Source of the DNA: CAZMRW01 sp964568805
Lineage (GTDB): Bacteria > Pseudomonadota > Gammaproteobacteria > Methylococcales > Methylomonadaceae
Direction: 5' to 3'
Assembly (NCBI GenBank): GCA_964568805.1
Contig: CAZMRW010000013.1
Location: 1-60,421 of the forward strand
DNA: 60,421 nt
The notes under the pieces are model-generated. The model was not told where the DNA came from and did not search any database. It was given only the letters and a program-made list of their open reading frames with translations. Below are positions 1 to 8,538 of this stretch, one piece after another. Each line of letters starts with the position of its first letter. Within the stretch, counting starts at the first letter, position 1. The translations under genes were made by a program, and so were the position numbers.

Positions 1-281
1 TGACCTCCATAGCTCTAATTCCGCTCGCTTTATTTAGTTTTGCAAGTTCCTCTATGGATTGAAAATGTGACACATTGACGCGCGGCAATATGTCTCTGCT
101 TTTGGCATAAATAATGCTTACTTATTATGTTTGTGCATTGAAAACACCATAAACTCACAATTCCGCGGTATTACCGGATTTTTATCGGTAATAATTGGGG
201 CATTTGTCGCATCGATATAGGGCATAACCCTTTCCTCCACGTTTTGTGATTAAACAGGCCTACCAACCGGGGAGAGTTAAC
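1..281. other. Left-edge intergenic region upstream of ihfB
   Basis: No complete gene is seen here. On the minus strand the first ~100 bases have one open frame that runs off the left edge, possibly starting at a GTG or TTG near 71-92. The same strand carries a GGAGG-like ribosome binding site at the very edge, so the stretch may instead be the 5' leader of a gene lying outside the window. The remainder should hold the ihfB promoter, but I could not pick convincing -35/-10 boxes. Confidence 0.3.
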
Positions 282-584
282 ATGACTAAAGCTGAACTCA
301 TAGAAACGTTGACAAAAAAACAGCAACATTTGAATAAGACAGATATCGATCTGGCGGTGGATTGCATTTTTGAACAGATGAGCCAGGCATTAATTGCGAA
401 CCAGCGCATAGAAATCCGAGGGTTTGGCACTTTTTCGCTGCGCCAACTTGGCCCGCGTCGAGGGCGGAATCCTTTTTCGGGCGAAGACTTAAATTTACCG
501 TCAACCTATTCCGTCCATTTCAAACCCGGAAAGGAGCTAAAACAGCGTGTCGACAAATCACGCCTGGCTCATCTTAATAAATGA
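282..584 (+). CDS. ihfB: Integration host factor subunit beta (HU/IHF family)
   Basis: This is a nucleoid-associated DNA-bending protein that pairs with IHF alpha and acts in recombination, replication and transcription. The 100-residue product has the HU/IHF fold throughout: an N-terminal helical dimerisation part beginning MTKAELIE, then the beta-arm region with GFGTF, the RNPFSGE tip and the FKPGKELK C-terminal helix. The arm tip carries the intercalating proline. I chose the ATG at 282 because GGGGAGAG lies 5-12 bases upstream and it matches the family N-terminus; a GTG at 246 would add 12 atypical residues. The assignment to the beta rather than alpha subunit rests on overall resemblance. 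rlmB follows 28 bases downstream. Confidence 0.9.
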   Translation: MTKAELIETLTKKQQHLNKTDIDLAVDCIFEQMSQALIANQRIEIRGFGTFSLRQLGPRRGRNPFSGEDLNLPSTYSVHFKPGKELKQRVDKSRLAHLNK

Positions 585-612
585 TAGAATGTTGTCTTGT
601 TCAAGGTAAGCG

Positions 613-1389
613 ATGCAACGAAAGGTAAGTGAGAACTCTGTAAAAATGAAATCCAGCAAATTATTTGGCCTCCATTCAGTCCAGGCCGCTTTGAACTATT
701 CTCCGAAAACAATCAACAAGGTCTGGATAGATAATCAACGGCATGATCAGCGGTTGTCGAAGGTGAGAGACCAATTATTGGCGCTCGGCATCGAGCCTGA
801 AAGAGTCGATAGAAAAACACTGGATCGTTTATCCGAAGGCAACAATCACCAGGGTGTTGTCATCGAAGTGGAAATGCCTGGCGAGTTGTCAGAAAGTGAG
901 TTGAAAAAGGCTATTGAAAATTTGTCGGATACGGCTTTGCTTCTGGTGCTGGATAACGTTCAGGATCCGCATAATCTGGGAGCCTGCCTAAGGACGGCCG
1001 ATGCAACAGGGGTGCATGGTGTTATAATTACCAAAGACAATGCCACAGGCATTACGCCTACGGTGTGCAAAGTCGCCAGTGGTGCGGCTGAAACCGTGCC
1101 GGTTTATCAGGTAACCAATCTATCACGGACATTGAGATGGTTGAAAGATCACGGGATTTGGGTCGTAGGCGCCGCAGGAGACACCAAACAAACAGCTTAC
1201 CAGACCGATTTTACCGTACCGTTGGCGCTGGTGGTGGGTGCTGAAGGCAAAGGCTTAAGACGACTGACCAGTGAGAACTGCGATATGCTGGTTGCCTTGC
1301 CGATGCAGGGACGGGTGGAAAGTCTTAATTTGTCGGTAGCGACGGGCGTACTGTTGTATGAAGTAGTTCGGCAGCGGTTAAATAAATGA
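613..1389 (+). CDS. rlmB: 23S rRNA (guanosine-2251-2'-O)-methyltransferase RlmB
   Basis: This SpoU/TrmH-type (SPOUT) enzyme 2'-O-methylates G2251 in the peptidyl-transferase loop of 23S rRNA using S-adenosylmethionine. The 258-residue product has the N-terminal RNA substrate-binding domain (LFGLHSVQAAL at about residue 17). The C-terminal knotted domain shows the three family motifs: LDNVQDPHNLGACLRTADA, VVGAEGKGL and LPMQGRVESLNLSVA. The start at 613 has an AAGG sequence upstream; an ATG at 646 is a possible alternative giving a protein 11 residues shorter. Its stop codon overlaps the ccmA start (ATGA), so it may be co-transcribed with the ccm genes. Confidence 0.93.
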   Translation: MQRKVSENSVKMKSSKLFGLHSVQAALNYSPKTINKVWIDNQRHDQRLSKVRDQLLALGIEPERVDRKTLDRLSEGNNHQGVVIEVEMPGELSESELKKAIENLSDTALLLVLDNVQDPHNLGACLRTADATGVHGVIITKDNATGITPTVCKVASGAAETVPVYQVTNLSRTLRWLKDHGIWVVGAAGDTKQTAYQTDFTVPLALVVGAEGKGLRRLTSENCDMLVALPMQGRVESLNLSVATGVLLYEVVRQRLNK

Positions 1390-2009
1390 AATCGAACGAA
1401 AACTGGATGCTCCAGGGTATTGGCTTATGCTGCATACGAGATGACCGCGTATTATTTTCAGATCTGAATTTTGAGCTGGCCGCCGGACAGGTTTTACTGC
1501 TGGAGGGCAGGAACGGCAGCGGTAAAACATCCTTGTTACGTATTCTCTGCGGCTTTCGCGAAGCCGATGCGGGGCAGGTGCTGTGGTGCGGACAATCAGT
1601 TGACCGAAGTGACTATTATGCCGATATGGCTTATGTCGGCCATCTGGACGGCATTAAAAAGGAGTTGACCGTACTTGAGAATTTATCGGTATCATTGGCA
1701 TTAAGCCGGTCAGGGCATTACACGATAGATCAGGCTTTAACCAGGGTGCATTTGACGGGATATGATGATACGCTGGTCCAGACCCTGTCTGCCGGCCAGA
1801 AACGCCGGCTCTCGTTAGCGCGCCTTTTGATCACCCGGAATCATTTGTGGATTCTGGATGAACCTTTTACATCGCTTGATAAACAGGGAATAGCCCTGAT
1901 CGAAACCTTAATGATCCAACATTGCTCAAACGGCGGCATGATTGTTTTAACTTCACACCATGATATCGATTTGCACGGCGTCTCGGTGCAGCGTATTAAT
2001 TTGTCCTGA
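1386..2009 (+). CDS. ccmA: Heme exporter ATP-binding protein CcmA
   Basis: This is the ATPase subunit of the CcmABCD complex, which releases heme-loaded CcmE during cytochrome c maturation. It sits on the cytoplasmic face of the inner membrane. The 207-residue ABC protein shows the Walker A motif GRNGSGKT near residue 41, the signature LSAGQKRR near residue 134 and Walker B LWILDEPF near residue 157. Its length is normal for CcmA. The start overlaps the rlmB stop and the gene end overlaps the ccmB start by one base, which indicates translational coupling. Confidence 0.95.
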   Translation: MKSNENWMLQGIGLCCIRDDRVLFSDLNFELAAGQVLLLEGRNGSGKTSLLRILCGFREADAGQVLWCGQSVDRSDYYADMAYVGHLDGIKKELTVLENLSVSLALSRSGHYTIDQALTRVHLTGYDDTLVQTLSAGQKRRLSLARLLITRNHLWILDEPFTSLDKQGIALIETLMIQHCSNGGMIVLTSHHDIDLHGVSVQRINLS

Positions 2010-2683
2010 TGTCTTTATCCCACGCTTTTTTTGCCATCGTACGGCGGGATCTGGTTTTGGCCTTGCGCCGGCGCTCGGAAATGATCAATCCTCTGCTGTT
2101 TTTCATCCTGGTGATTACCTTGTTTCCTCTGGGCATCGGCGCGCAGCCGAATTTATTGCAGGCTATTGCTCCCGGCATCATCTGGGTTTCGGCTCTATTG
2201 GCCGCCATGTTGTCTTTGGACAGCCTGTTCCGCTCCGATTTTGACGACGGATCCCTGGAACAACTGTTATTAAGCCCGCATCCTGCCTCTGTTCTGGTAT
2301 TGGCCAAGGTCATTGCTCACTGGTTGGTGACCGGACTGCCACTGTTGATGGTGGCGCCCATATTAGCTGTTTTTCTGGGATTGCCGGATCATGCGCTGGG
2401 TGTTTTGTTGTTAACTCTGTTGTTAGGTACGCCAGTATTAAGTTTAATCGGAGCCATCGGCGTGGCTCTGACCGTAGGCCTTAGGCGTGGCGGCATGATT
2501 TTGTCGCTGCTGGTCCTGCCCTTGTACGTGCCCGTGCTGATTTTTGCCGGCAACGCCGTGGAAATGGCCAGCAGCGGTTTGCCGACGGATGCACAGATCA
2601 GTATTCTGATTTCGATCTTGTTATTGGCGCTGGTGCTTGCGCCATGGCCCACCGCAGCCGCATTAAAAATGAGTATAAATTGA
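2009..2683 (+). CDS. ccmB: Heme exporter protein CcmB
   Basis: This is the integral membrane subunit of the CcmABCD heme-handling ABC complex. The 224-residue product is almost entirely hydrophobic with about six predicted transmembrane helices, and contains the family segment DSLFRSDFDDGSLEQLLLS near residue 70. It starts on the last base of the ccmA stop codon, so translation is probably coupled. About 96 bases of apparently non-coding sequence separate it from ccmC, longer than the other spacings in this operon. Confidence 0.95.
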   Translation: MSLSHAFFAIVRRDLVLALRRRSEMINPLLFFILVITLFPLGIGAQPNLLQAIAPGIIWVSALLAAMLSLDSLFRSDFDDGSLEQLLLSPHPASVLVLAKVIAHWLVTGLPLLMVAPILAVFLGLPDHALGVLLLTLLLGTPVLSLIGAIGVALTVGLRRGGMILSLLVLPLYVPVLIFAGNAVEMASSGLPTDAQISILISILLLALVLAPWPTAAALKMSIN

Positions 2684-2779
2684 TAATATCTCGTAAAATA
2701 GCAAACCATAACAGGCAAGCCGAAATATCTGCTTGCGATCTGGCTTTGAACTTTTGGCCATGAACCTTTTGCATTTGTT

Positions 2780-3544
2780 ATGTTCCTAATTCCTGATTTT
2801 GTAGTTCGATTTTTTCATCGGATGGCTTCACCGCCGCATTTTTATGCGTTAACCGAGCGATTAATGCCGTGGCTGGTATTTATTTTTGTGTCGTTGACCG
2901 CGGCAGGCCTTTACGGCGGCTTGTATTTGGCCCCCCCTGATTACCAGCAGGGTGATAGCTATCGCATTATTTATATCCATGTGCCCAGCGCCTGGATGTC
3001 GTTATTTATCTATGTCGTTATGGCCTTGGCCGGGGCGATAGGTCTGGTCTGGCGAATCAAGCTGGCGGAAGTGGTCGCTATCAGCAGCGCGCCGGTGGGT
3101 GCCAGTTTCACCTTTATTGCCTTGGTAACCGGTTCGCTCTGGGGCAAGCCGATGTGGGGCACCTGGTGGGTCTGGGATGCGCGCCTGACGTCGGAACTGA
3201 TATTGCTGTTTTTATATCTGGGCGTCATCGGCCTCTACGGCGCGATCGACGACAAGCGGACCGCCTCCAGAGCCGTGGCGATCCTGGCCCTGGTCGGCGT
3301 CGTCAATATCCCGATCATTCATTATTCCGTCGAGTGGTGGAATACCTTGCATCAGGGGCCGACGGTGAGCAAGATGGACAAGCCGTCCATCCATGTCAGC
3401 ATGCTGATTCCGCTGTTGCTGATGGCGTTAGCGTTCAAGGTTTATTATCTGATTGCCTTGATACAACGGGCGCGTGTTGAATTGCTGATGCGCGAGCGCA
3501 CGGCGCAATGGGTCAAAACAAAATTTTTCGAGACGGTACGATGA
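2780..3544 (+). CDS. ccmC: Heme exporter/cytochrome c biogenesis protein CcmC
   Basis: CcmC is an inner-membrane heme-handling protein that loads heme covalently onto CcmE. The 254-residue product has about six transmembrane segments. It contains the tryptophan-rich periplasmic WWD motif (WGTWWVWDARLTSE, near residue 130), flanked by the conserved histidines expected for axial heme coordination (YIHVPSAW near residue 65, HYSVEWWNTLHQG near residue 180). The start at 2780 has no strong ribosome binding site and an internal ATG at 2822 cannot be excluded. The stop codon overlaps the ccmD start. Confidence 0.95.
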   Translation: MFLIPDFVVRFFHRMASPPHFYALTERLMPWLVFIFVSLTAAGLYGGLYLAPPDYQQGDSYRIIYIHVPSAWMSLFIYVVMALAGAIGLVWRIKLAEVVAISSAPVGASFTFIALVTGSLWGKPMWGTWWVWDARLTSELILLFLYLGVIGLYGAIDDKRTASRAVAILALVGVVNIPIIHYSVEWWNTLHQGPTVSKMDKPSIHVSMLIPLLLMALAFKVYYLIALIQRARVELLMRERTAQWVKTKFFETVR

Positions 3545-3696
3545 GCGTGCAAGAATTCTTTGCGATGGGCGGCTATGCCTTTTATGTCTGGTCATCTTAC
3601 GGCATCACTTTGATTGTTCTGCTCGCCAACATTATTATTCCGGTTGTGCAGCGCAAACAGTTTTTACGTCAGCAATTTTTAAAGCAGAAACGATAA
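3541..3696 (+). CDS. ccmD: Heme exporter small subunit CcmD
   Basis: CcmD is a short single-pass membrane protein that stabilises CcmABC and helps release holo-CcmE. The 51-residue product begins MSVQEFFAMGGYAFYVW, the typical CcmD opening, followed by one transmembrane helix and a basic tail ending QFLKQKR. I chose the ATG at 3541, which overlaps the ccmC stop as ATGA, rather than an upstream in-frame start at 3508 that would add unrelated residues inside ccmC. ccmE follows after one base. Confidence 0.92.
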   Translation: MSVQEFFAMGGYAFYVWSSYGITLIVLLANIIIPVVQRKQFLRQQFLKQKR

Positions 3697-3697
3697 C

Positions 3698-4147
3698 ATG
3701 ATGAAACCCGCTAGAAAACAGCGTTTAATGCTGATTGGCCTGATGGTGATCGGCGCTGGTTTAGCCACAGCCTTCGCACTCAAGTCATTTAACGATAATT
3801 TGATGTACTTTTTTTCGACGACCGATGTGGTAGAAGGCAAGGCCCCTGATGCCGCCTTGTTCAGATTAGGAGGCATGGTAGTCAATGGTTCGGTGTCAAG
3901 GCCAGACGACGGCATGCTGGTTCGTTTTAAATTGACCGACTTTAATAAAGACGTCACCGTCGAATACACCGGTATTCTGCCGGACTTATTCAGGGAAGGG
4001 CAGGGTATCGTCGCCCATGGCAAATTGAATTCCCAAGGTGTGTTTATTGCCGAAGAAGTCTTGGCCAAGCACGATGAAAATTACATGCCGCCGGAAGTGA
4101 AAGGCAGTTTAAAAACAAAACCGGCAGCCATCGCAGGTTTAAAATAA
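3698..4147 (+). CDS. ccmE: Periplasmic heme chaperone CcmE
   Basis: CcmE carries heme covalently on one histidine and delivers it to the CcmFH ligase. The 149-residue product has an N-terminal membrane anchor (residues 7-28), a beta-barrel domain with YTGILPDLFREGQG near residue 90, and the heme-attachment motif LAKHDENYMPPEV with histidine 125. It is the histidine form, not the cysteine variant seen in some archaeal and sulfate-reducer systems. It overlaps ccmF by one base. Confidence 0.95.
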   Translation: MMKPARKQRLMLIGLMVIGAGLATAFALKSFNDNLMYFFSTTDVVEGKAPDAALFRLGGMVVNGSVSRPDDGMLVRFKLTDFNKDVTVEYTGILPDLFREGQGIVAHGKLNSQGVFIAEEVLAKHDENYMPPEVKGSLKTKPAAIAGLK

Positions 4148-6096
4148 TGATACCGGAATTAGGGCATTTTTCACTGATTCTGGCCTTGGCGATGGCTTGC
4201 GTGCTGGCGATCTTGCCGATAGCGGGTTCTGCGCGCGGGATTTCGGGATGGATTGCTGTCGCCAGGCCTGCCGCGTTCGCGCTATTCCTTTTTATCGCCG
4301 TATCGTACGGTTGCCTGACCTACAGCTTTTTGGTTCATGACTTCACGGTGGCTTATGTCGCCGCCAATTCCAATACCGCCTTGCCGGTTCTGTATCTGGT
4401 GTCGGGCGTCTGGGGCGCGCATGAAGGTTCTTTGTTGCTATGGGCACTGGTGCTGGCATGCTGGACCGGTCTGGTCGCGCGCTACAGCAAAAATATTCCA
4501 GATGCTACGATCGCCCGCGTTCTAGGCGTTATGGGCCTGGTGGCGATCGGTTTTCTGCTGTTTTTATTATTGACGTCCAATCCGTTTGAGCGGCTTTTTC
4601 CGGCGCCATCGGAAGGCCAGGACTTGAATCCCTTGTTGCAGGATCCGGGCCTGGCGATTCATCCGCCGATGCTTTATATGGGTTATGTCGGATTTTCCGT
4701 GGCATTCGCCTTTGCCATCGCCGCTTTGCTTGAAGGACGCCTGGATACGGCCTGGGCGCGCTGGTCCAGACCCTGGACCAATATTGCCTGGATGTTTTTA
4801 ACGATAGGCATCGCCCTGGGCAGCTGGTGGGCTTATTATGAACTGGGCTGGGGCGGCTGGTGGTTTTGGGATCCGGTTGAAAACGCGTCGTTCATGCCGT
4901 GGCTGGTCGGCACGGCGCTGATCCATTCGTTGGCCGCGACCGAAAAACGAGGCGTCTTTAAGACCTGGACAGTATTGCTGGCCATTTTCGCATTTTCGTT
5001 GAGTTTATTAGGGACTTTTCTGGTTCGTTCCGGCGTGCTGACGTCGGTGCACGCATTCGCCAGCGATCCCGCACGGGGCCTGTTCATACTGATTTTTTTG
5101 GCCATCGTGGTGGGCGGCTCCTTATTGCTTTACGCGGTGAGAGCCCCGACGGTCAAGAGCAGCGCAACCTTCGAACTGGTGTCCAGAGAGTCGGTCATAT
5201 TATTGAACAACGTATTGCTCGTCGTTACCGCGGCCAGCATCCTGCTCGGCACCTTGTATCCTTTGGTGATCGATGCGTTGGGACTGGGCAAGATTTCAGT
5301 CGGGCCACCCTATTTCAATGCCATATTCATTCCGATCATGGCGCCGCTGGCTATTGCTGTGGGAGCAGGAATTCTGTTGCGCTGGAAAAGGGATAGCCTA
5401 AGCCAGTTTGCAATGCGGATTCGATGGATCGGATTAGGCTGTGTCACCGGCGGTTTACTGTTGCCTTTATTGATGCCGTTTTATTCCTGGGCGGCGGTAT
5501 TGGGTTTGACCCTTGCCCTGTGGACCTTTGCCATCGGCGTCTTGTCTTTCCTCGATAGGCTCGGTACGAAAGGCGTTTCATGGCAGCGGCTTGCCACCAT
5601 CCCTGCGGGTTTCTACGGCATGACGCTGGCCCATTTGGGTATCTCGGTGTTCGTTACCGGTATCACCTTGACATCGACGTACAGTATCGAAAAAGACGTG
5701 CGCATGTCGCCTGGAGACACGCTGGATATGTCGGGCTATATCTTTCAGTTTCATGGCGTCAAAGAAACACAAGGGCCCAACTATGTGGCCGATCAGGCGT
5801 TTGTTACGGTCAGTCATCAAGGAAAAACGGTGGCCGAACTTGAACCACAAAAACGGATTTATCAGGTGCGAAAAATGCCGATGACGGAAGCGGCGATCGA
5901 GGCTGGTCTGTTCAGGGATTTGTTTGTCGCTATTGGCGAGCCATTGGGCGACAAGGGAGCCTGGAGTCTCAGGATTTACTATAAATCGTTCATTCGCTGG
6001 ATCTGGCTGGGCGCGGTATTCATGGCGGCGGGAGGCTTATGTTCTGCCTTTGACCGGCGTTATCGAATTGCCAGGATGCCATCTGGTGGACAATGA
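4147..6096 (+). CDS. ccmF: Heme lyase subunit CcmF
   Basis: CcmF is the large membrane subunit of the cytochrome c heme ligase; with CcmH (and CcmI) it attaches heme to CXXCH apocytochromes in the periplasm. The 649-residue product is of typical length with many transmembrane segments. It contains the WWD motif WGGWWFWDPVENASFMPW near residue 235 and the conserved early motif GVWGAHEGSLLLW near residue 88. In most genomes ccmG follows directly. Here the stop codon instead overlaps the start of a NYN-domain gene (ATGA), and ccmG appears only 1.45 kb later. Confidence 0.96.
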   Translation: MIPELGHFSLILALAMACVLAILPIAGSARGISGWIAVARPAAFALFLFIAVSYGCLTYSFLVHDFTVAYVAANSNTALPVLYLVSGVWGAHEGSLLLWALVLACWTGLVARYSKNIPDATIARVLGVMGLVAIGFLLFLLLTSNPFERLFPAPSEGQDLNPLLQDPGLAIHPPMLYMGYVGFSVAFAFAIAALLEGRLDTAWARWSRPWTNIAWMFLTIGIALGSWWAYYELGWGGWWFWDPVENASFMPWLVGTALIHSLAATEKRGVFKTWTVLLAIFAFSLSLLGTFLVRSGVLTSVHAFASDPARGLFILIFLAIVVGGSLLLYAVRAPTVKSSATFELVSRESVILLNNVLLVVTAASILLGTLYPLVIDALGLGKISVGPPYFNAIFIPIMAPLAIAVGAGILLRWKRDSLSQFAMRIRWIGLGCVTGGLLLPLLMPFYSWAAVLGLTLALWTFAIGVLSFLDRLGTKGVSWQRLATIPAGFYGMTLAHLGISVFVTGITLTSTYSIEKDVRMSPGDTLDMSGYIFQFHGVKETQGPNYVADQAFVTVSHQGKTVAELEPQKRIYQVRKMPMTEAAIEAGLFRDLFVAIGEPLGDKGAWSLRIYYKSFIRWIWLGAVFMAAGGLCSAFDRRYRIARMPSGGQ

Positions 6097-6926
6097 GCAT
6101 TAATGTAAACAAAAGATTTGCTTTATTGATTGATGCGGATAACGCACAGGCTAAAGCGATAGACGCCATATTAATCGAGGCGGCCAGATACGGAGATGCA
6201 ACCTCCCGGCGTTGTTATGGCGATTGGACAAACCCACATAGTAAAAGTTGGAAAGATGTTTTAAACAAACATGCCATCCAGCCTATACAGCAGTTTGCCT
6301 ATACCGCCGGTAAAAATGCCACCGATTCAGCTTTAATTATTGATGCCATGGATTTGCTTTATACCGGTAAATTTAACGGTTTTTTTCTGGTTTCTAGCGA
6401 CAGCGACTTTACCAAACTGGCACAGCGTCTCAGAGAAGCCGGACTTGAAGTTATTGGAATTGGTAAGCGGACAACTCCAGAAGCGTTTCGTCAGGCGTGT
6501 AATAAGTTTATATTTACCGAAACCATTATGGATGATGGGAACTTTACTGACGAAACCAAGAAAAACCCAAAATCTACAGAAGCAGACACTGCTGTTTCAC
6601 AAAATAATAAGCTAAGTATTTCATCTACATCCGAAAATGAAAAAAATGCGCAATCAGCCAAAACTTTAGAACCATCGAAAGATGAGAATTTAAAAAAGTT
6701 GATTAAAGAGGCGATTGAGTCGGCATCTGAAGATGACGGGTGGGCAAATTTAGGTGGGGTAGGTTCTTATATTCCCCGCGTAGATAGTTCATTTGATCCG
6801 AGAAATTATGGTTTTGCCAAACTTGGCAAGTTAATCAGGTCGCTTGATTATGTCGAAGTACAACAAAAAAATATTGAGAGTGGTTCGAATACTTATATTC
6901 GATTTAAAGATTCTTTAAAGAAGTAA
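6093..6926 (+). CDS. NYN (PIN-like) domain protein with C-terminal OST-HTH/LOTUS domain
   Basis: This is a putative RNA-acting nuclease of the NYN/limkain-b1 type. The 277-residue product has an N-terminal NYN domain (about residues 8-145) with the acidic residues expected at a PIN-like active site: LLIDADNAQ (D14, D16), TDSAL (D78) and SSDSDF (D103, D105). A polar, Lys/Ser/Glu-rich linker follows (about 150-195), then an OST-HTH RNA-binding domain (about 200-275, with GGVGSYIPR and YGFAKLGKLI). Its start overlaps the ccmF stop by four bases, so it is translationally coupled to ccm genes it has no obvious link with. The linker and the genes just downstream are AT-rich compared with ccm, suggesting acquisition. 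Substrate and role are unknown. Confidence 0.85.
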   Translation: MSINVNKRFALLIDADNAQAKAIDAILIEAARYGDATSRRCYGDWTNPHSKSWKDVLNKHAIQPIQQFAYTAGKNATDSALIIDAMDLLYTGKFNGFFLVSSDSDFTKLAQRLREAGLEVIGIGKRTTPEAFRQACNKFIFTETIMDDGNFTDETKKNPKSTEADTAVSQNNKLSISSTSENEKNAQSAKTLEPSKDENLKKLIKEAIESASEDDGWANLGGVGSYIPRVDSSFDPRNYGFAKLGKLIRSLDYVEVQQKNIESGSNTYIRFKDSLKK

Positions 6927-6930
6927 AAAA

Positions 6931-7146
6931 ATGAATGAACAACTTATTAATTCAAAAATTCAGCAAATTAATTCAGAAAACCTAAAACAGGAACTGTTGT
7001 TTTTTTTGGATTACTTACTGGCCAAACAATTTAGTGATGAAAAAGTTGTTAAAAGAACTCCCCAGTTTGGCTGTGCCAAAGGGACATTTAAAATGGCGGA
7101 CGATTTTGACGAGCCTCTGGATGATTTTAAGGATTATATGCCATGA
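6931..7146 (+). CDS. DUF2281-type antitoxin, partner of the PIN toxin
   Basis: A 71-residue acidic protein whose layout (helical N-terminus with LKQELLFFLDYLLAKQ, basic middle, and the FGCAKGTFKMADDFDEPLDDF tail) resembles DUF2281 antitoxins, which neutralise VapC-like PIN ribonucleases. It begins four bases after the NYN gene stop and overlaps the following PIN gene by four bases (ATGA), the normal layout of a type II toxin-antitoxin pair. The upstream sequence is A-rich with only a weak ribosome binding site. The family call is from pattern recognition; the pairing is inferred from gene order. Confidence 0.75.
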   Translation: MNEQLINSKIQQINSENLKQELLFFLDYLLAKQFSDEKVVKRTPQFGCAKGTFKMADDFDEPLDDFKDYMP

Positions 7147-7526
7147 ATTTGTTGCTGGATACACATACGCTGATCTGGTTACTGGAAGGCGATAACAATT
7201 TGAGTTCGACGGCAACAGAACAGATTGAAAATCCTGCCAATACCAATTTTGTGAGTGTGGCAACATTTTGGGAGATTGCGATAAAGATCAGCCTTAATAA
7301 ACTTGAAATGCAAATGCCTATACTACAGCTAAAGCAGTTAATCTGGGAAAATGGCATAGAGATTTTGCCGATTACCATCGAAGACGCTTTATTCGTCAGT
7401 CAACTGCCTTTTTACCATAGAGATCCGTTTGATCGATTATTAGTCGCGCAAGCAATGAATGAAAACATGATATTGGTGAGCAAAGACGAAGCTTTATCGC
7501 TATATAACGTGCAAATCCTATGGTAA
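7143..7526 (+). CDS. PIN-domain toxin (VapC-like ribonuclease)
   Basis: This is a putative type II toxin that would cleave RNA, inhibited by the DUF2281 protein encoded just upstream. The 127-residue product spans one PIN domain with the expected acidic active-site set: D6 in LLLDTHTLIW, E44 in ATFWEIAIK, D93/D96 in YHRDPFDRLL and D114 in LVSKDEAL. Its length is typical for the family. The toxin appears intact. It ends 23 bases before ccmG, so it lies within the same transcription unit as the cytochrome c maturation genes. Confidence 0.85.
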   Translation: MNLLLDTHTLIWLLEGDNNLSSTATEQIENPANTNFVSVATFWEIAIKISLNKLEMQMPILQLKQLIWENGIEILPITIEDALFVSQLPFYHRDPFDRLLVAQAMNENMILVSKDEALSLYNVQILW

Positions 7527-7549
7527 TTGTTCAGGCACAGGTTTTTTAA

Positions 7550-8083
7550 ATGCTTAAATACATCATCCCTCTGGTTTTATTTATCATCATGGCGGTATTT
7601 TTAGGATTGGGTTTAAAACTCAAGCCTAGTGAAATTCCTTCGCCGTTTATCAATAAGCCGGCGCCGGCATTTTTTGCGCCCCAACTCGATGCGCCTGAGA
7701 AAAAATTGGCTCCGGCCGATTTCAATGGCAAAGTGTGGCTCTTCAATGTCTGGGCTTCCTGGTGTGTATCCTGCCGTGCCGAACATCCTGTACTCAATGA
7801 GTTGGCGAAGCATCAGCTGGCCGACATTGTTGGTTTGAATTATAAGGATGAACCGGATAATGCCAGAGCCTGGCTGACACAACTGGGCAATCCTTACACG
7901 GTCAGCATTATCGATCAGGATGGCCGTATCGGCATTGATTGGGGAGTTTACGGGGTACCTGAAACGTTTGTTATCGATAAAAAAGGGGTGATACGCTACA
8001 AGCATACCGGTCCGGTGACGGCTGAAGATATTGAGCAAATTTTGCTGCCTTTGATCGCCAAATTACAAGCCGAGAATTTATGA
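7550..8083 (+). CDS. ccmG: Thiol:disulfide interchange protein CcmG/DsbE
   Basis: CcmG is a membrane-anchored periplasmic thioredoxin-like reductant that keeps the CXXCH cysteines of apocytochrome c (or CcmH) reduced. The 177-residue product has an N-terminal anchor (residues 4-22) and a thioredoxin domain with the active site ASWCVSCRAEHP (C72, C75). It also has the family GVYGVPETFVID loop with the cis-proline near residue 140. It overlaps ccmH by four bases. The 23-base gap from the PIN gene contrasts with the overlaps elsewhere in the run and marks the downstream junction of the inserted block. Confidence 0.95.
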   Translation: MLKYIIPLVLFIIMAVFLGLGLKLKPSEIPSPFINKPAPAFFAPQLDAPEKKLAPADFNGKVWLFNVWASWCVSCRAEHPVLNELAKHQLADIVGLNYKDEPDNARAWLTQLGNPYTVSIIDQDGRIGIDWGVYGVPETFVIDKKGVIRYKHTGPVTAEDIEQILLPLIAKLQAENL

Positions 8084-8538
8084 AAATATTATCCACTCTT
8101 TGTTTTCTGGTTCTGGCGGGCAGCGCGTTTGCCGGTGTCGAATACCGGGAATTTGCCAATCCGGAACAACAGGAGGCCTATGAATCGTTAACGTCGGAAT
8201 TGCGTTGTCTGGTTTGTCAAAACCAGACCATCGCCGACTCCAATGCTGATCTGGCAAGCGATTTGCGCAGACAAGTCTATGAAATGCTGCAGCAAGGCAA
8301 AAGCAGAGAGGAAATCGTCCGGTTTATGACCGATCGTTACGGAGATTTTGTCTTGTATAATCCGCCGTTTAAGGCAATCACCGGATTGCTTTGGCTGGGC
8401 CCGCTGCTATTCCTGCTGACTGGATTGTTTATCGTATTTGTGGTCGTTCGAAAGAAAAAGAACCAGACCAGTTCAGTCCTCAGTGCTGAACAACATGAAA
8501 AGATTCGCAACCTGTTAGAAGAAGGTGACCGCACTTGA
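8080..8538 (+). CDS. ccmH: Cytochrome c-type biogenesis protein CcmH
   Basis: CcmH is the thiol-active subunit of the heme ligase complex and interacts with apocytochrome and CcmF. The 152-residue product has a Sec signal peptide (about residues 1-18, ending SAFA), the signature LRCLVCQNQTIADSNADLA with cysteines 43 and 46, and a C-terminal transmembrane helix (about residues 105-125). This is the short CcmH form with CcmI as a separate protein. It overlaps ccmG at its start and ccmI at its end. Confidence 0.95.
   Translation: MKILSTLCFLVLAGSAFAGVEYREFANPEQQEAYESLTSELRCLVCQNQTIADSNADLASDLRRQVYEMLQQGKSREEIVRFMTDRYGDFVLYNPPFKAITGLLWLGPLLFLLTGLFIVFVVVRKKKNQTSSVLSAEQHEKIRNLLEEGDRT

Noticed and set aside
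1..100. Partial minus-strand open frame at the left edge
   Set aside because: Only about 30 codons are visible, with no clear start and a competing reading as a 5' leader with GGAGG; insufficient for a gene call.
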